Source of the DNA: a virus
DNA length: 64,000 nt
Reading direction: 5' to 3' (one strand)
Virus record (IMG/VR): IMGVR_UViG_3300037502_002993
Span: 156,599-220,598 of that record
Below, in pieces: positions 1 through 9,706 of this stretch (position 1 is the first letter of the stretch; each line of letters opens with the position of its first letter). The translations under genes and the position numbers were made by a program. The notes below the pieces were generated by a model. It was not told where the DNA came from. It did no database searches and worked only from the letters and a program-made list of their open reading frames with translations.

Positions 1-3000
1 CCCCAAACAGTGCCCCAAACTCTTCAAAGAAGTGGCGTGGGGAAACGCTGTAGGTCGCCTTTCCATCCTCCCAAGTAAAACGTGAGTAGAGTTCGTCTTC
101 GATGGTGAGGATCGCCCGGGTCAAACTACTTTCCAGGTTTTCCACCCCGTAGGTCCGAAGTCTCAACTGCTGTAGACGGGTATACCCCGTATCCCGCGTT
201 GGGAGCGCTACCCCACCACGTCCTTGGACGGTGAGAAGATCCCGTGGGTTAATCGCTCGTGATGCTTCAATGGTTGCAGTTGATACCGTGGGGGTATCGC
301 GTCTTGATGCAGCGCGCTGGCGCTGTTCCCGTTCACGTTCCTCCTGTGTCAGTCCAGCCTGTGCAGCCACCACGGGACTCATTGCCGCTGCCTGATGACG
401 ACGACGTTCCTCTCGCAGATTGCCCCGAATGCGCTCAAGGTAAGTCTGGACAAGATCCCTACCGGTAAGGTCATTTCCCCCTCCAAAGGGATCGACTGTG
501 AAGGTGTACGGCTCCTCCCCAACGGCTCTTACCATGTCGTCCAGATAGTCCCGCATGGTCTCATCGTCCAATTGGGTATCTAGCTCATGGAAATCACTAT
601 TGGGGGAGTGGGTCTTCCAGGCATTGAGGTGGGCAAGCAGTACGGGATTGAAGCGGTTAATGGCCCAGGTATTCCATTGCTCAAAGTGGGCCTCATCCTC
701 ACTATCCACTGAGAGACCAAATGGCTCCAGCAGGTGTTGGGGGTTAATCGCTCCCGTATTGATGGTAACCTCTCCATCAACTACCCGGACGTGCTCAAGT
801 AGGGCAGCCTCCATGCTCAGGGCAGCCTTGACTTGAGAGTGGCTGTCGGGATCAAAACCGTACTGCACCATTCTCAGCTGCTGCAGATCCCCTTTAGTGC
901 TTTGATAACGCCGCCAAAGATGACGCCCCAGAAAGAAGGCCCCAGTGGCAGCCGCTGCCCCCAATACCACAGGCCAGCCTAAGGTCGCCACTAATCCCTT
1001 ACCGGCGATCAATCCCCCCTTAAGAGCCCAGCCCGCAGGACGCATCAGTAGGTTCCTTGCCCCCCACTTAGCCCCTCGTCCTAGTGCTCTCGCCCCACGC
1101 CCCAGGAGTGACCCACCCGCGGCACCTGCCGCTGCACCCGCAGCCGCACCCCCAGGACCAGTGAAGAGCTCCTTGATCCGGTTCAGGATGCTCCCACCGG
1201 GGATCAGTCCCATTAAATCCTCAAGGAAACTGGTGGTTTTCTCCTTCTCTTGCGGGGCGCCCTCTTTATCGCCTTCCTCCTTATCTCCCTTCTCACGTGA
1301 GAACAGATCCTGCCAAGATCCCCTACGATGCGCCTCAGGTGGGAGTCGACGATCTAGCTTATCCAACATCCGTGACAACAGGCCTTCAGTTGGATTGGAA
1401 AAACTCTCCTCATCGATCTCCTTCTTCGGGTCTCTTAACCACCGCATCGTTCTTGGTAGTACGCCCTCTTTCTTTGGTTCCTTATCGCGGTCAATATTGA
1501 AGAAGGTCTTGGCCGCCCCCAATGCCTTACCGCCCAACCAACCATAGTAACGTTTCGTCAGGTTCCAATACCCACGCGCCGCGCGGCGACTCCACCGGGA
1601 GAGGAAACTGCGATTCTTACGGATGGGGTGTGGGGTACCTTCCGCGGTAATGGTTTTCTCAATCTCCTCAAAGGAGAGGACTTCATTGCCCTCTTCCGTG
1701 ACCAGAGACCCCTTAATGTCCTCGGGGTTGGTGACAGGCTCCCCCGACTCCCGATCAAAAAATCGTCCTTTAAGGAGATCTGCCATCCTGACACGCGGTC
1801 TTTCTTCCCCTTCAACAAAGATATCCTTTCTCAGGTTATTGAAGGTGTCAACGACCTTATTCTTCACCCGAGTGGCCAGCGGAGCAATGCGCGCTTTCAC
1901 AGCCGTAACTTGAGGCGTTTCAGCAAACTGCTCGATATGACGACGAAGTGAACTTACCGTACGGCCTTCATTATCGACCAATCCGTCCTTCCACTCTTGT
2001 GCGGTGATGACGGTATTACCAAACCGGTCTACCACCCGTCCTTTGATATCACCAAACGACTCAATGAGTTTTCCTGTCTCGGCATCAAAATAATGCCCTT
2101 CCTTGAGACGGTGATAGAGGAGTCGGGGATTGCGCAGGTTGTCCTTGGTGAAAAGGTCAGTCTTAAGACGCTCCCACTCCTCACGTCGCTTAGCCCGATC
2201 GGCCCGCCGTTGCATCTCCTGCATGATGCGCTCACGCGCATCATCACTACGGTCTCCCGCTAAATGACCCAAATGGTCAGAGGTACGGTCTGTCCATTTC
2301 TCTTTGAGTCGATCAATTTGAGATTCAGCCTGCTCACGCACTTCTGCCAGCTGCGACTTGACGCCGGATCTTTCCAGCTCGTCATTAATGCGTGCTTTGG
2401 TTTCGTTGACGCGTTGCTGGGCCTTCTCCTTAAACGCGTTGAACCGCTCGACATCCTGAGGACGGTTTTCTTTAAACCATGTCTTAAGGCGATCAGTTTC
2501 TTCCTTGATGTAGTCACTCGTGGTGGGACCCACCTCTTCCGCGTCCTGCTGTGGCGCCCGGTCACCTGCCCCACGGTACATTTCCCAGATGGAGGGGTGG
2601 TTAACAAAGTCCTGACCAATTTCATCACGCACCAAGCCGAGCCCGCGCAGAAGCTCTTGACTGCCAGTTCCGTAGATGCGCTGAATGGCTGCCCTGGAAT
2701 CAGGCACCACATCACGCAAACGCAAGAACTCTGAGGAGCTCTCCTGAAGACGACGCATGTTGTCCACATTACGGACCAGCTTGTCCCCTTCATCGAACTC
2801 AAAGCGTTCACGGAAGAACTGCTCCAGTTCATTGAGCGTGTCATCGGGGGTGTCTTTATCGTAACCCCCCCACTGCAGGTACTGCTCAGGATCAAAGCGT
2901 CCACCCGTGGCACTGTCGCGCATCAAGCGCTCACGCAGGGCGGTACGGGCTTCATCGGAAAGGACGTTCTCAGGATCGTACTGCTGGACAACCCGATCCA

Positions 3001-4645
3001 GTTCCCGTCCTACGTTCTCACGCATAGCAGGAGAGAACAGGGTATCTCTCAAGGCATTGCGGGCAGCCCCCTCCCCGGTAAAGCGTCCTGAGGTGATGTC
3101 ATATACCTCACGCTCCACCGATACATCCCCAGTACGCAGGATGCGCATCTCATGAAGAATGCGTGAGAGGTACCCAGGGATGATCTCCACGATACTGCGT
3201 TGGGTCAGGTGATTAAAAGCACTCTCTTGATCAATCGTGTGGAAGCCCCCATCGGTCAGTTTGCCTTCCAGACCGAAGGTGGGGAATATGTTACGCGCGG
3301 CATTCTGCAGGATACCCCGCCAGCCATAGCTCTGTTCAGGATCATTGACGTAGTCCTGAATCAGTGAGGGGGCATTGGCAAGGCCGTACGCCAGGAGGTG
3401 GTTACGTCCCCCTAGGCGCTCATTGAGGCGATCAGTATGGGGACGTAGACGATCTCCAAGCTTAGGTGCCAGACGTGACATCGCCCAACTGCTGGCGCCG
3501 CTCCCAGCGAGCATCCCAGCGGTGTTGACCCTATCGCCCATTCCTGCCATGTCTGCCATCATTTCGGCAGAGCTGGCGGAGCTGTCCAGGCCCTGCAGGC
3601 CGCGGGTCATGGCATCGACTAGATTACGGCGTACCTGGGGCCCATAGGTCCTTAAATGGGAGTGCAGGCTCTCACTGGCCATCTGCGAGGCCTGGAGTGT
3701 TAAGGCATGCCCCAAGTGCTCTCTCTTAAAGATCGCATTGCGTCCCGCATTCGGGTCAAAACCACTGCTGCCGATCAGGTCATTAAACTGCTGGGAATCC
3801 AGCACGGTAACGGCATGCTTGCGCTTGGCATGTTCTGGCAGTGATGAGTTATGAATCAGTGATTCAAACGCATTGCGACTCAGTGCTAGTTGAGCGCCGG
3901 CTAGACGACGCATATCCCGCAACATAAACAGGGAGCGGAACTGAAGCTCCAACCCCTTCTTGCCGATCTGGTGACCTACGGTATCCTGATAGGCCACCTG
4001 ACGGTGTTGTGCATTGCGAATGTCGGTAAGGATCTCATGGGTCAGCTCAAAACGACCCGCCTCTACCCGGTCACGAATTCCCTCTTCGACCTTCTCCTGG
4101 CTATCGCGCTCTTCTTCACGTCTCTCCTGTTGCACTGACGAAGAGGCATGGAGACTCGCCATCATCTCCGCGAGTTCACTGTTCTCGCGATCTCGCTCTG
4201 ATCCGGTTTGACTGCGGTTGCGATCAATCTGGTACTGGAGGCTCTCCTTACGCCGAGCAATGGCCTGTTCCAACTGGTCATAACGCTTACTGGAGAGTCG
4301 ATCCTTTAGACGGGGAAGCTGGCGTTCAGCCTGCTCTGTGATATTGAGTAAGGATGATGCATTCTCCCGAACGACCTGATCACGAGCCTCTCGCGCAAAG
4401 CTAATGCCCCGACGCCCTTCATCGATTAGGGCATTATACCCATCGGGCAAGGCGCGATCCAGTACCAGGTTCAGAGAGGTCTGTGATTTCACCCCACCTA
4501 AGAATCCACGCTTGAACCCAGCAGTAAACCGCTTCAGTTTAGATTGTTGGGTTTCCCCTCCATCAATATCGAACAGGGCATCGAGATCATCCAGTTCAGG
4601 AAGATCCCAATCATCATTATCCAGCTTATGGTGTTTCTTTGCCAT
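1..4645 (-). CDS. Giant virion protein, tape-measure-like (partial, runs off left edge)
   Basis: One frame stays open on the minus strand from ATG at 4645 to the window edge, at least 1548 codons, so the C-terminus is missing. The start follows a GAGG ribosome site and begins MAKKHHKLDN. Most of the protein is charged and helical, rich in Glu, Arg and Gln. Around residues 1155-1250 it turns Gly/Ala-rich and hydrophobic, with one or two membrane-like stretches (for example TLGWPVVLGAAAAATGAFFL). Long helical proteins with such segments are typical of tape measure or internal virion proteins. It is divergent from the RNA polymerase beta' gene, which matches the phiKZ gp181/gp180 arrangement. 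The tape-measure role is inferred from size, composition and position. An injected internal protein is the main alternative. Confidence 0.75.
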   Translation of the reverse strand, partial: MAKKHHKLDNDDWDLPELDDLDALFDIDGGETQQSKLKRFTAGFKRGFLGGVKSQTSLNLVLDRALPDGYNALIDEGRRGISFAREARDQVVRENASSLLNITEQAERQLPRLKDRLSSKRYDQLEQAIARRKESLQYQIDRNRSQTGSERDRENSELAEMMASLHASSSVQQERREEERDSQEKVEEGIRDRVEAGRFELTHEILTDIRNAQHRQVAYQDTVGHQIGKKGLELQFRSLFMLRDMRRLAGAQLALSRNAFESLIHNSSLPEHAKRKHAVTVLDSQQFNDLIGSSGFDPNAGRNAIFKREHLGHALTLQASQMASESLHSHLRTYGPQVRRNLVDAMTRGLQGLDSSASSAEMMADMAGMGDRVNTAGMLAGSGASSWAMSRLAPKLGDRLRPHTDRLNERLGGRNHLLAYGLANAPSLIQDYVNDPEQSYGWRGILQNAARNIFPTFGLEGKLTDGGFHTIDQESAFNHLTQRSIVEIIPGYLSRILHEMRILRTGDVSVEREVYDITSGRFTGEGAARNALRDTLFSPAMRENVGRELDRVVQQYDPENVLSDEARTALRERLMRDSATGGRFDPEQYLQWGGYDKDTPDDTLNELEQFFRERFEFDEGDKLVRNVDNMRRLQESSSEFLRLRDVVPDSRAAIQRIYGTGSQELLRGLGLVRDEIGQDFVNHPSIWEMYRGAGDRAPQQDAEEVGPTTSDYIKEETDRLKTWFKENRPQDVERFNAFKEKAQQRVNETKARINDELERSGVKSQLAEVREQAESQIDRLKEKWTDRTSDHLGHLAGDRSDDARERIMQEMQRRADRAKRREEWERLKTDLFTKDNLRNPRLLYHRLKEGHYFDAETGKLIESFGDIKGRVVDRFGNTVITAQEWKDGLVDNEGRTVSSLRRHIEQFAETPQVTAVKARIAPLATRVKNKVVDTFNNLRKDIFVEGEERPRVRMADLLKGRFFDRESGEPVTNPEDIKGSLVTEEGNEVLSFEEIEKTITAEGTPHPIRKNRSFLSRWSRRAARGYWNLTKRYYGWLGGKALGAAKTFFNIDRDKEPKKEGVLPRTMRWLRDPKKEIDEESFSNPTEGLLSRMLDKLDRRLPPEAHRRGSWQDLFSREKGDKEEGDKEGAPQEKEKTTSFLEDLMGLIPGGSILNRIKELFTGPGGAAAGAAAGAAGGSLLGRGARALGRGAKWGARNLLMRPAGWALKGGLIAGKGLVATLGWPVVLGAAAATGAFFLGRHLWRRYQSTKGDLQQLRMVQYGFDPDSHSQVKAALSMEAALLEHVRVVDGEVTINTGAINPQHLLEPFGLSVDSEDEAHFEQWNTWAINRFNPVLLAHLNAWKTHSPNSDFHELDTQLDDETMRDYLDDMVRAVGEEPYTFTVDPFGGGNDLTGRDLVQTYLERIRGNLREERRRHQAAAMSPVVAAQAGLTQEEREREQRQRAASRRDTPTVSTATIEASRAINPRDLLTVQGRGGVALPTRDTGYTRLQQLRLRTYGVENLESSLTRAILTIEDELYSRFTWEDGKATYSVSPRHFFEEFGALFG

Positions 4646-4724
4646 CACACACCTCGTTATCTCACATCGGGGCTTGGTCGGAAACCCCTGAAATCATAGC
4701 ATCCAGCGAATCCGGAGTCACCTT

Positions 4725-6395
4725 ATGTCGTCGGTACTTCCTAAGCGAGCAGAAATCCCCTTAAACCTCTCTCTGTTGATCCCCACAAAGGAGCAGCTTC
4801 GAACCATTCGTGAAGTGAAAGTGACGGATGTCTTTGATGGCCCTGGAGGGAACTTTCACGACGAGGGTCTCTACTCTACCCTAATCTTCGGTAAGGTGGG
4901 GGATGACCTTCGTGATAAACGCTTTGGGTATATCCGCTTAAAGCTGCCCATTCTTCATCCGGTGATCTATTCTCAATTGATCAAGCTCAGGGGCTTCTAC
5001 AAGGAGATCCTCTCGGGAACCGGCTACGCCACCTGGGATGAAAAACAAAAGGACTTCGTCTTAAGTGATGCCCTCTCTGGCCAGACGGGCTATCACTTCT
5101 TTATGTCTCACTGGAAGGATCTGGTGTTTAAGCGTTCAGGCTCTGATATTCGGGATGTGCGTATTAAGTCCATTGAGACCTATCGGGATCGAGCTCAGTT
5201 GACGGAACTGCTGGTATTGCCAGCCGGACTTCGTGACATTGATCTTGAAGCGGATGGTCGGGCTAAAAGTGATGCGATTAATGAGCTCTACCATTCCGTA
5301 CTGTCCCTGGCACGAACCATTCCCGACCCCCCACCGAGAGGGAACGATGTTGAGATCTACGATCGGGTACGGTTTAACCTTACTCTGAAGGTGGGTGAGA
5401 TCTACACCTACATCGAGAATCTGGTCAGTGGTAAGCGGGGACTGATTCAGAACTACTGGGCCAGTCGGCGTGTGTTCAATGGCACCCGGAATGTCATCTC
5501 CTCACTCAACACCGCAGCCAACGACCTAGGGGCGCCCAATCGTCCTTCCTTTAAGGACGTGGTCATCGGGACCTATCAAGCCGCCAAGTGTGTGCTCCCC
5601 CATACCAAGTTCTTTATGACTCAGTGGTTACTTGGGGATGTCTTTGACACTACCTCCAATCGGGTTCAGTTGGTAGACCCCAAGACCAAGAAGTTGGTCT
5701 GGGTAGAGGTAGGTAATGAGGAGGTGGATCGTTTTACTACATCAGAAGGCCTTGAAGGTCTGATCAATGAACTCTCGGTAGTGGAGAAGCGCCATCGTCC
5801 GATCGTGGTTAAAGGTCACTATCTGGCTCTGATGTATCTGGATGAGGCTCAGGGATTTAAACTGATCCGTGATATTGACGAGCTCCCCGATGGGGCAGAC
5901 CCGGATAGAGCACAGCCGTTAACCTATATCGAGTTGGTTTACCTCTCAGGTATACATCGCTGGCGGGACTTCCCTTGTTTTGTAACGCGTTATCCCGTGG
6001 AGAATTTTAACTCCTCCATTCCGATGATGATGTACGTCAAAACCACCACTCGGGGAGAGTTACGTTATCCCATCAATGACGATTGGACAGGATACGACGA
6101 AGGACCCATTGCCTTGGAATACCCGAAGCTCCGTGACGGGAGAGTGCCAGACTACCATGACAGCACCAGCGTGAGTCCCTCTACCCTGGATGCCTTCGGA
6201 GGGGACTTTGATGGCGACATGGTAAGTGTTATTGCAGCTTATGCTGATAACAGTATCGAAGAGGCAAAGGCGTATTTCAAGCGACGTGAAGCGCACATTC
6301 AAGCAGGGGGTGGGTTGGCGTTCTCAACCAATATCCACACCTTGAAACTGACCATGGCTTTCTTAACAGGCGAGCCGGTGGACGAGGTCACTTAA
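4725..6395 (+). CDS. Phage RNA polymerase beta' subunit, N-terminal half (phiKZ gp180-like)
   Basis: 556 aa. The protein carries the universal multisubunit RNA polymerase catalytic motif as GGDFDGDMVSV (D494, D496, D498), whose three aspartates bind the active-site magnesium. N-terminal to this are beta'-like stretches such as GKRGLIQNYWASRRVFNGTRNVIS, corresponding to the region where cellular beta' has its GKRVD/SGRSV motif. The protein ends about 60 residues after the DFDGD motif, so it is only the front half of beta'. The trigger-loop half is a separate gene at 61216-62526. In phiKZ the virion polymerase is split the same way (gp180 and gp80). GGAG lies 7 nt before the ATG. The beta gene follows 2 nt downstream, which suggests co-transcription. 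Confidence 0.93.
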   Translation: MSSVLPKRAEIPLNLSLLIPTKEQLRTIREVKVTDVFDGPGGNFHDEGLYSTLIFGKVGDDLRDKRFGYIRLKLPILHPVIYSQLIKLRGFYKEILSGTGYATWDEKQKDFVLSDALSGQTGYHFFMSHWKDLVFKRSGSDIRDVRIKSIETYRDRAQLTELLVLPAGLRDIDLEADGRAKSDAINELYHSVLSLARTIPDPPPRGNDVEIYDRVRFNLTLKVGEIYTYIENLVSGKRGLIQNYWASRRVFNGTRNVISSLNTAANDLGAPNRPSFKDVVIGTYQAAKCVLPHTKFFMTQWLLGDVFDTTSNRVQLVDPKTKKLVWVEVGNEEVDRFTTSEGLEGLINELSVVEKRHRPIVVKGHYLALMYLDEAQGFKLIRDIDELPDGADPDRAQPLTYIELVYLSGIHRWRDFPCFVTRYPVENFNSSIPMMMYVKTTTRGELRYPINDDWTGYDEGPIALEYPKLRDGRVPDYHDSTSVSPSTLDAFGGDFDGDMVSVIAAYADNSIEEAKAYFKRREAHIQAGGGLAFSTNIHTLKLTMAFLTGEPVDEVT

Positions 6396-6397
6396 TC

Positions 6398-8158
6398 ATG
6401 GCACAGCAGAAGTTTGATATCTTTTTTCGACGTGTGGGGATTCGTGATCGGGCCCACCTTGCCCGACCGCGTCTGTTCCCATTTGGGGAGTTCGCCTTCC
6501 CGTTTGAGAGTATCTATCACTTTAACCAGAGCAATGTGCACAATGGACCGACCCGAAACGACCCTGTACTGCAGAGCGTGGCCGGTCGTGTGTTCATTGA
6601 ACACGTCACTGAACTCTCCGCTACCGAGGGGAACCCCCGTAAGACTTCGATCAACGTTAGAATGTTGGAGAATGACTTCCGGCGCCGTAGTCGGGGCCTT
6701 CGCCCCTTGCGTCGTGATGAGGCACTGGCGATCAACCCCCGTAATCTGCTTGTTGTGAACTATGCCATGCTTTATCCGACCTACCGCTATACGGTGTCGT
6801 TTAAGGCGGAGTACTATCGCTGGGTTAACATCGCCAGTACCTTCTGGCAGCGGGTAGCGGATCTCCATCAGCGTTTCCGCTGGCATCAGTTCGTGGAGGT
6901 GGGTGTCCCTGAGCGGGTGCCTGGGTATGAGGATTTTCTTCGTATCAGTAATGGCATCACGGCAAAGTCGCTCGATGCCTTTGCCGAACCCGGTGCCTTA
7001 GACCTAGTGGATCTGTGGCAGTGGATGGGGGAGTCCCGTGAGGCGTCAAACCTCGCCAAGGTGAAAGACCCCAGTCTGGTGAACCTGATCTTCCGGGTAC
7101 GGGGTCATTTCTGTCTCATGAACCTGGGACTGATCGACCAGTGGCGCAAAGCCCCAGAGGGGGAGTTGGCCCTTGAAGGGTTTGGATTGGAAGAGTGGGA
7201 GGAGGTTGGTCAGGAGATCGCCTCACTGGAGAGTGTGCAAAGTGATATCTTAGCGCCCACTCAACTGCAACGGCTGTTTCTCGCCCTGCTAAGGCGTCTT
7301 GGGAAGGTACAGAGTGGAGAAGAGGGGGTAGCGGACCCTGAAGAGGAAGCGCCCGTAGAGCGCGCCCAGGAGGCACCTAAGCGCATTACCGTCGATCAGG
7401 GGGATGACGATCCTGAAGGTGCAACTTCATCAAGCGGTACTGTAGGGGAGGTCAGTTCGAAAAAAGAGGACGATGTTCTCTCACTGCCACCTTTAGACGA
7501 TGCGCTTAAGTTCCCTGATTTCGATCAGGAACCCGAACCCCCTGCTGAGCCTGACCCGAAAAGTGTGACCTACCGACCAGAGCGAGTCACACCCCCGCGA
7601 GAAGAGCGCCCGGTAGTGGAGAGTGATGACACTGAGGGCGATTACAGTACGGCACTTAAGGCGTATGCCGATCAGCAACTAGAAGCGGGACTGATCACGG
7701 CAGGTGCGCATAAACGGATACTGGCCGAGGCAGAACACTACAAGACGCTACCCAACCCATACGGGGATGAAGGGACCTTAGGGGAGAGTCTTGAGATCAC
7801 TCAAGAAGACCTCTCACTTGAGGATCGTGAGACCTTCCCTGACCGCGATACCATCATTGACAAATCCATGCTGAAGAGCTCTCCACGGGAAATGACCCGG
7901 AAGTACGTGGAAAAGACCCTTAAGAAAGACGTCATGAATGCCGTGTTGGCAGCGACTCAGCACCAACAGGTGGTGATCAAGCGGTATAACGTGGAAGTGG
8001 TTCATGACAACATGAATCACTTTGAGGTCCACACGCTAACCTTGAAGCCCATTCATGGTCGGCAGTCCACTGTGCGGTTTCGTCTCCCCGTGGTAGATAA
8101 AGACGGGCGTTTCATGGCAAATGGCCAGCGAAATCGGCTTCGTTTCCAGCGTGCGGAT
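6398..8158 (+). CDS. Phage RNA polymerase beta subunit, exon 1
   Basis: The first 587 codons of the beta gene, to be joined as 6398-8158, 9707-11145 and 11606-12734 (about 1442 aa). The reading frame meets TAA right after GAT at 8158, which is where a group I intron begins. The last exon residues (VDKDGRFMANGQRNRLRFQRAD) align with the lobe of bacterial beta where E. coli has GTFVINGTERVIV. The spliced junction reads QRAD-LPIRKISP, a sequence that makes sense for phiKZ-type beta proteins. An acidic, proline-rich insert occupies roughly residues 305-410. Without splicing the product would be a 587-aa truncated beta. The start is set by ATG at 6398, 2 nt after the beta' stop. Confidence 0.88.
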
Positions 8159-9706
8159 TAAAACTCTACCCTACTGTATAGTTTTTTCAGTAGAGGTAAG
8201 TGATAATGGGACAACCACTTAAGTATACAACTGAAGATTTTATTGACACAGCTACCATGATGTTCGGTGACCACCTTAGCTACGAGAAAGCCGTTTATAG
8301 GGGTAAACGTCAGCGCCTTATTGTAACATGTACGCACCACGGGGAGTTCGATGTAAACCCACTGGTGTTTCTGATGAGTACCCACGGCTGCGCCAATTGT
8401 GCTAGGGATGAAACAAAAGAACGCTTCATACGTCGTTCTTTGGAACTTCATGGTGATCGTTACGACTATAGTCTCGTTGAAGTGGACGGATATACAGACC
8501 CTGTTACGGTTGTCTGTAAAACCCACGGTGCATTCGAAACATCTATTTACGGACATTCTGTAAGGGGCAATCAGTGTCCTAAATGTTCACGAGAACGCGA
8601 CCGTACCTGCCCTAACGAGTGGATTAAAAAAGTTAAGAAGATCCACAAGGGTAAGTACGACTATAGTAAGGCAGTCTACATTCACGGTAAGTTGCCAGTT
8701 ACGATTATCTGTCCGCACCACGGGGAGTTCACCCAGCCAGCACGCTCCCACTACGCGGGACATGGATGTAAGCAGTGTCATATTCAGTTTGTTGCTAGGT
8801 CGAATAAAGAGAGATTTGTTAGGCAGGCCAAAGAAAAACATGGTGTTCAGTATGATTACAGCCGCGTAGTGTTTTTGACGACAAAGGAAAAGGTTGAGAT
8901 ACTCTGTCGTAAACACGGACCGTTCTGGGTAACCCCGAACGCGCACGCATCTAGTGGCGCGGGCTGTCCACGCTGCATTGAGTCAAAGGGTGAACGAAGA
9001 ATTAGATTATTCCTAGGGAACCATAAAGTTCGGTTTATTCAGGAATATCGGATCGAACCCTTCAGGTATAGATACGATTTCTTCTTACCTGATTACAACT
9101 GCGTAATAGAACACCATGGTGGTCAGCACTACATGCCTGTTAAACGTTTTGGAGGGGAAAAAGCCTTTAAGCAATGTGTGCAGCGAGATAAGAACAAAAA
9201 ACACATCGCAAAAAGGAAAGGGATTACTTATCGAGTCACTAACTACAAAATGATGAACAACAGCAAACTCGAAAAGAATTTAACCCGCATCCTTCTAGAA
9301 CTCGGTCACTCTCTCGACCACTAACCCATTATTACCTATGGTCCGCTTAAAACCCCCCTAACTGCGGGAACCTGCTAATGATGCTGTTACTACCACTTGT
9401 CGGGGGAAACCCACGGCAACACCCACTCCAGTAATGGAAGTAGTGGGCAGGGTAAAAACGTAACAGCTAGGCACAACCGACGCAACGAAGTCCCTACGTT
9501 GGTCAATCGACCAATATGGGATGTGTTCAGAGGCCATCGAAAACTACAGCTTGTTTAATGCAAGCCTAATGACACAGGTATAGAACCCTGTGGTCTCCAC
9601 GGAGATTAAAGTGAGTAGAGTAGCTGATTTCTATATCGGCGAAACGGGGGGCTTCTGTTTGCTATTCACGAACCAGAAGAAGATATGGTCCAATTTGAAT
9701 TGATTG
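8159..9706 (+). ncRNA. Group I intron 1 in RNA polymerase beta, carrying a homing endonuclease
   Basis: 1548 nt. The upstream exon ends GCGGAT, and the intron contains GTCCGC at 9341-9346, which pairs with all six exon bases and leaves the usual U-G wobble at the splice site. This is the P1 helix, so the endonuclease gene sits in the P1 loop. Core elements follow: a P/J element CTGCGGGAACC near 9363, a Q-like GCAACGAAGTCCC near 9482, an R-like GTTCAGAGGCCATCG near 9526 and an S element AAGATATGGTCC at 9680-9691. The intron ends in G at 9706, after a small CAATT/AATTG hairpin. It shares GAGTAGAGTAG and CGAAACGGGG blocks with the other two introns. P10 pairing with the 3' exon is weak here, so the exact 3' junction rests on frame and protein continuity. 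Confidence 0.88.
8206..9324 (+). CDS. Intron-encoded homing endonuclease with zinc-knuckle repeats and a Vsr-like nuclease domain
   Basis: 372 aa. Four tandem modules of about 65 residues each run through residues 1-260, with the pattern F...A...HG.KYDYS...Y......V.I.C..HG.F......H....GC..C. The paired Cys/His positions suggest DNA-binding zinc knuckles. The last 110 residues (ESKGERRIRLFLGNHKV, then RYDFFLPDYNCVIEHHGGQH, then RDKNKKHIAKRKGITYRV) resemble the Vsr/EDxHD nuclease fold, as in the intron-borne enzyme I-Bth0305I. It would cut intronless beta alleles to spread the intron. ATG at 8206 is preceded by GAGGTAAG; a GTG six bases earlier is a less likely start. The gene lies wholly inside the P1 loop of the intron. 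Confidence 0.85.
   Translation: MGQPLKYTTEDFIDTATMMFGDHLSYEKAVYRGKRQRLIVTCTHHGEFDVNPLVFLMSTHGCANCARDETKERFIRRSLELHGDRYDYSLVEVDGYTDPVTVVCKTHGAFETSIYGHSVRGNQCPKCSRERDRTCPNEWIKKVKKIHKGKYDYSKAVYIHGKLPVTIICPHHGEFTQPARSHYAGHGCKQCHIQFVARSNKERFVRQAKEKHGVQYDYSRVVFLTTKEKVEILCRKHGPFWVTPNAHASSGAGCPRCIESKGERRIRLFLGNHKVRFIQEYRIEPFRYRYDFFLPDYNCVIEHHGGQHYMPVKRFGGEKAFKQCVQRDKNKKHIAKRKGITYRVTNYKMMNNSKLEKNLTRILLELGHSLDH

Noticed and set aside
945-1547. A 200-codon plus-strand frame rich in Ala and Pro
   Set aside because: Lies opposite the giant minus-strand gene, which is continuous through here; the Ala/Pro run is the complement of its Gly/Ala-rich segment.
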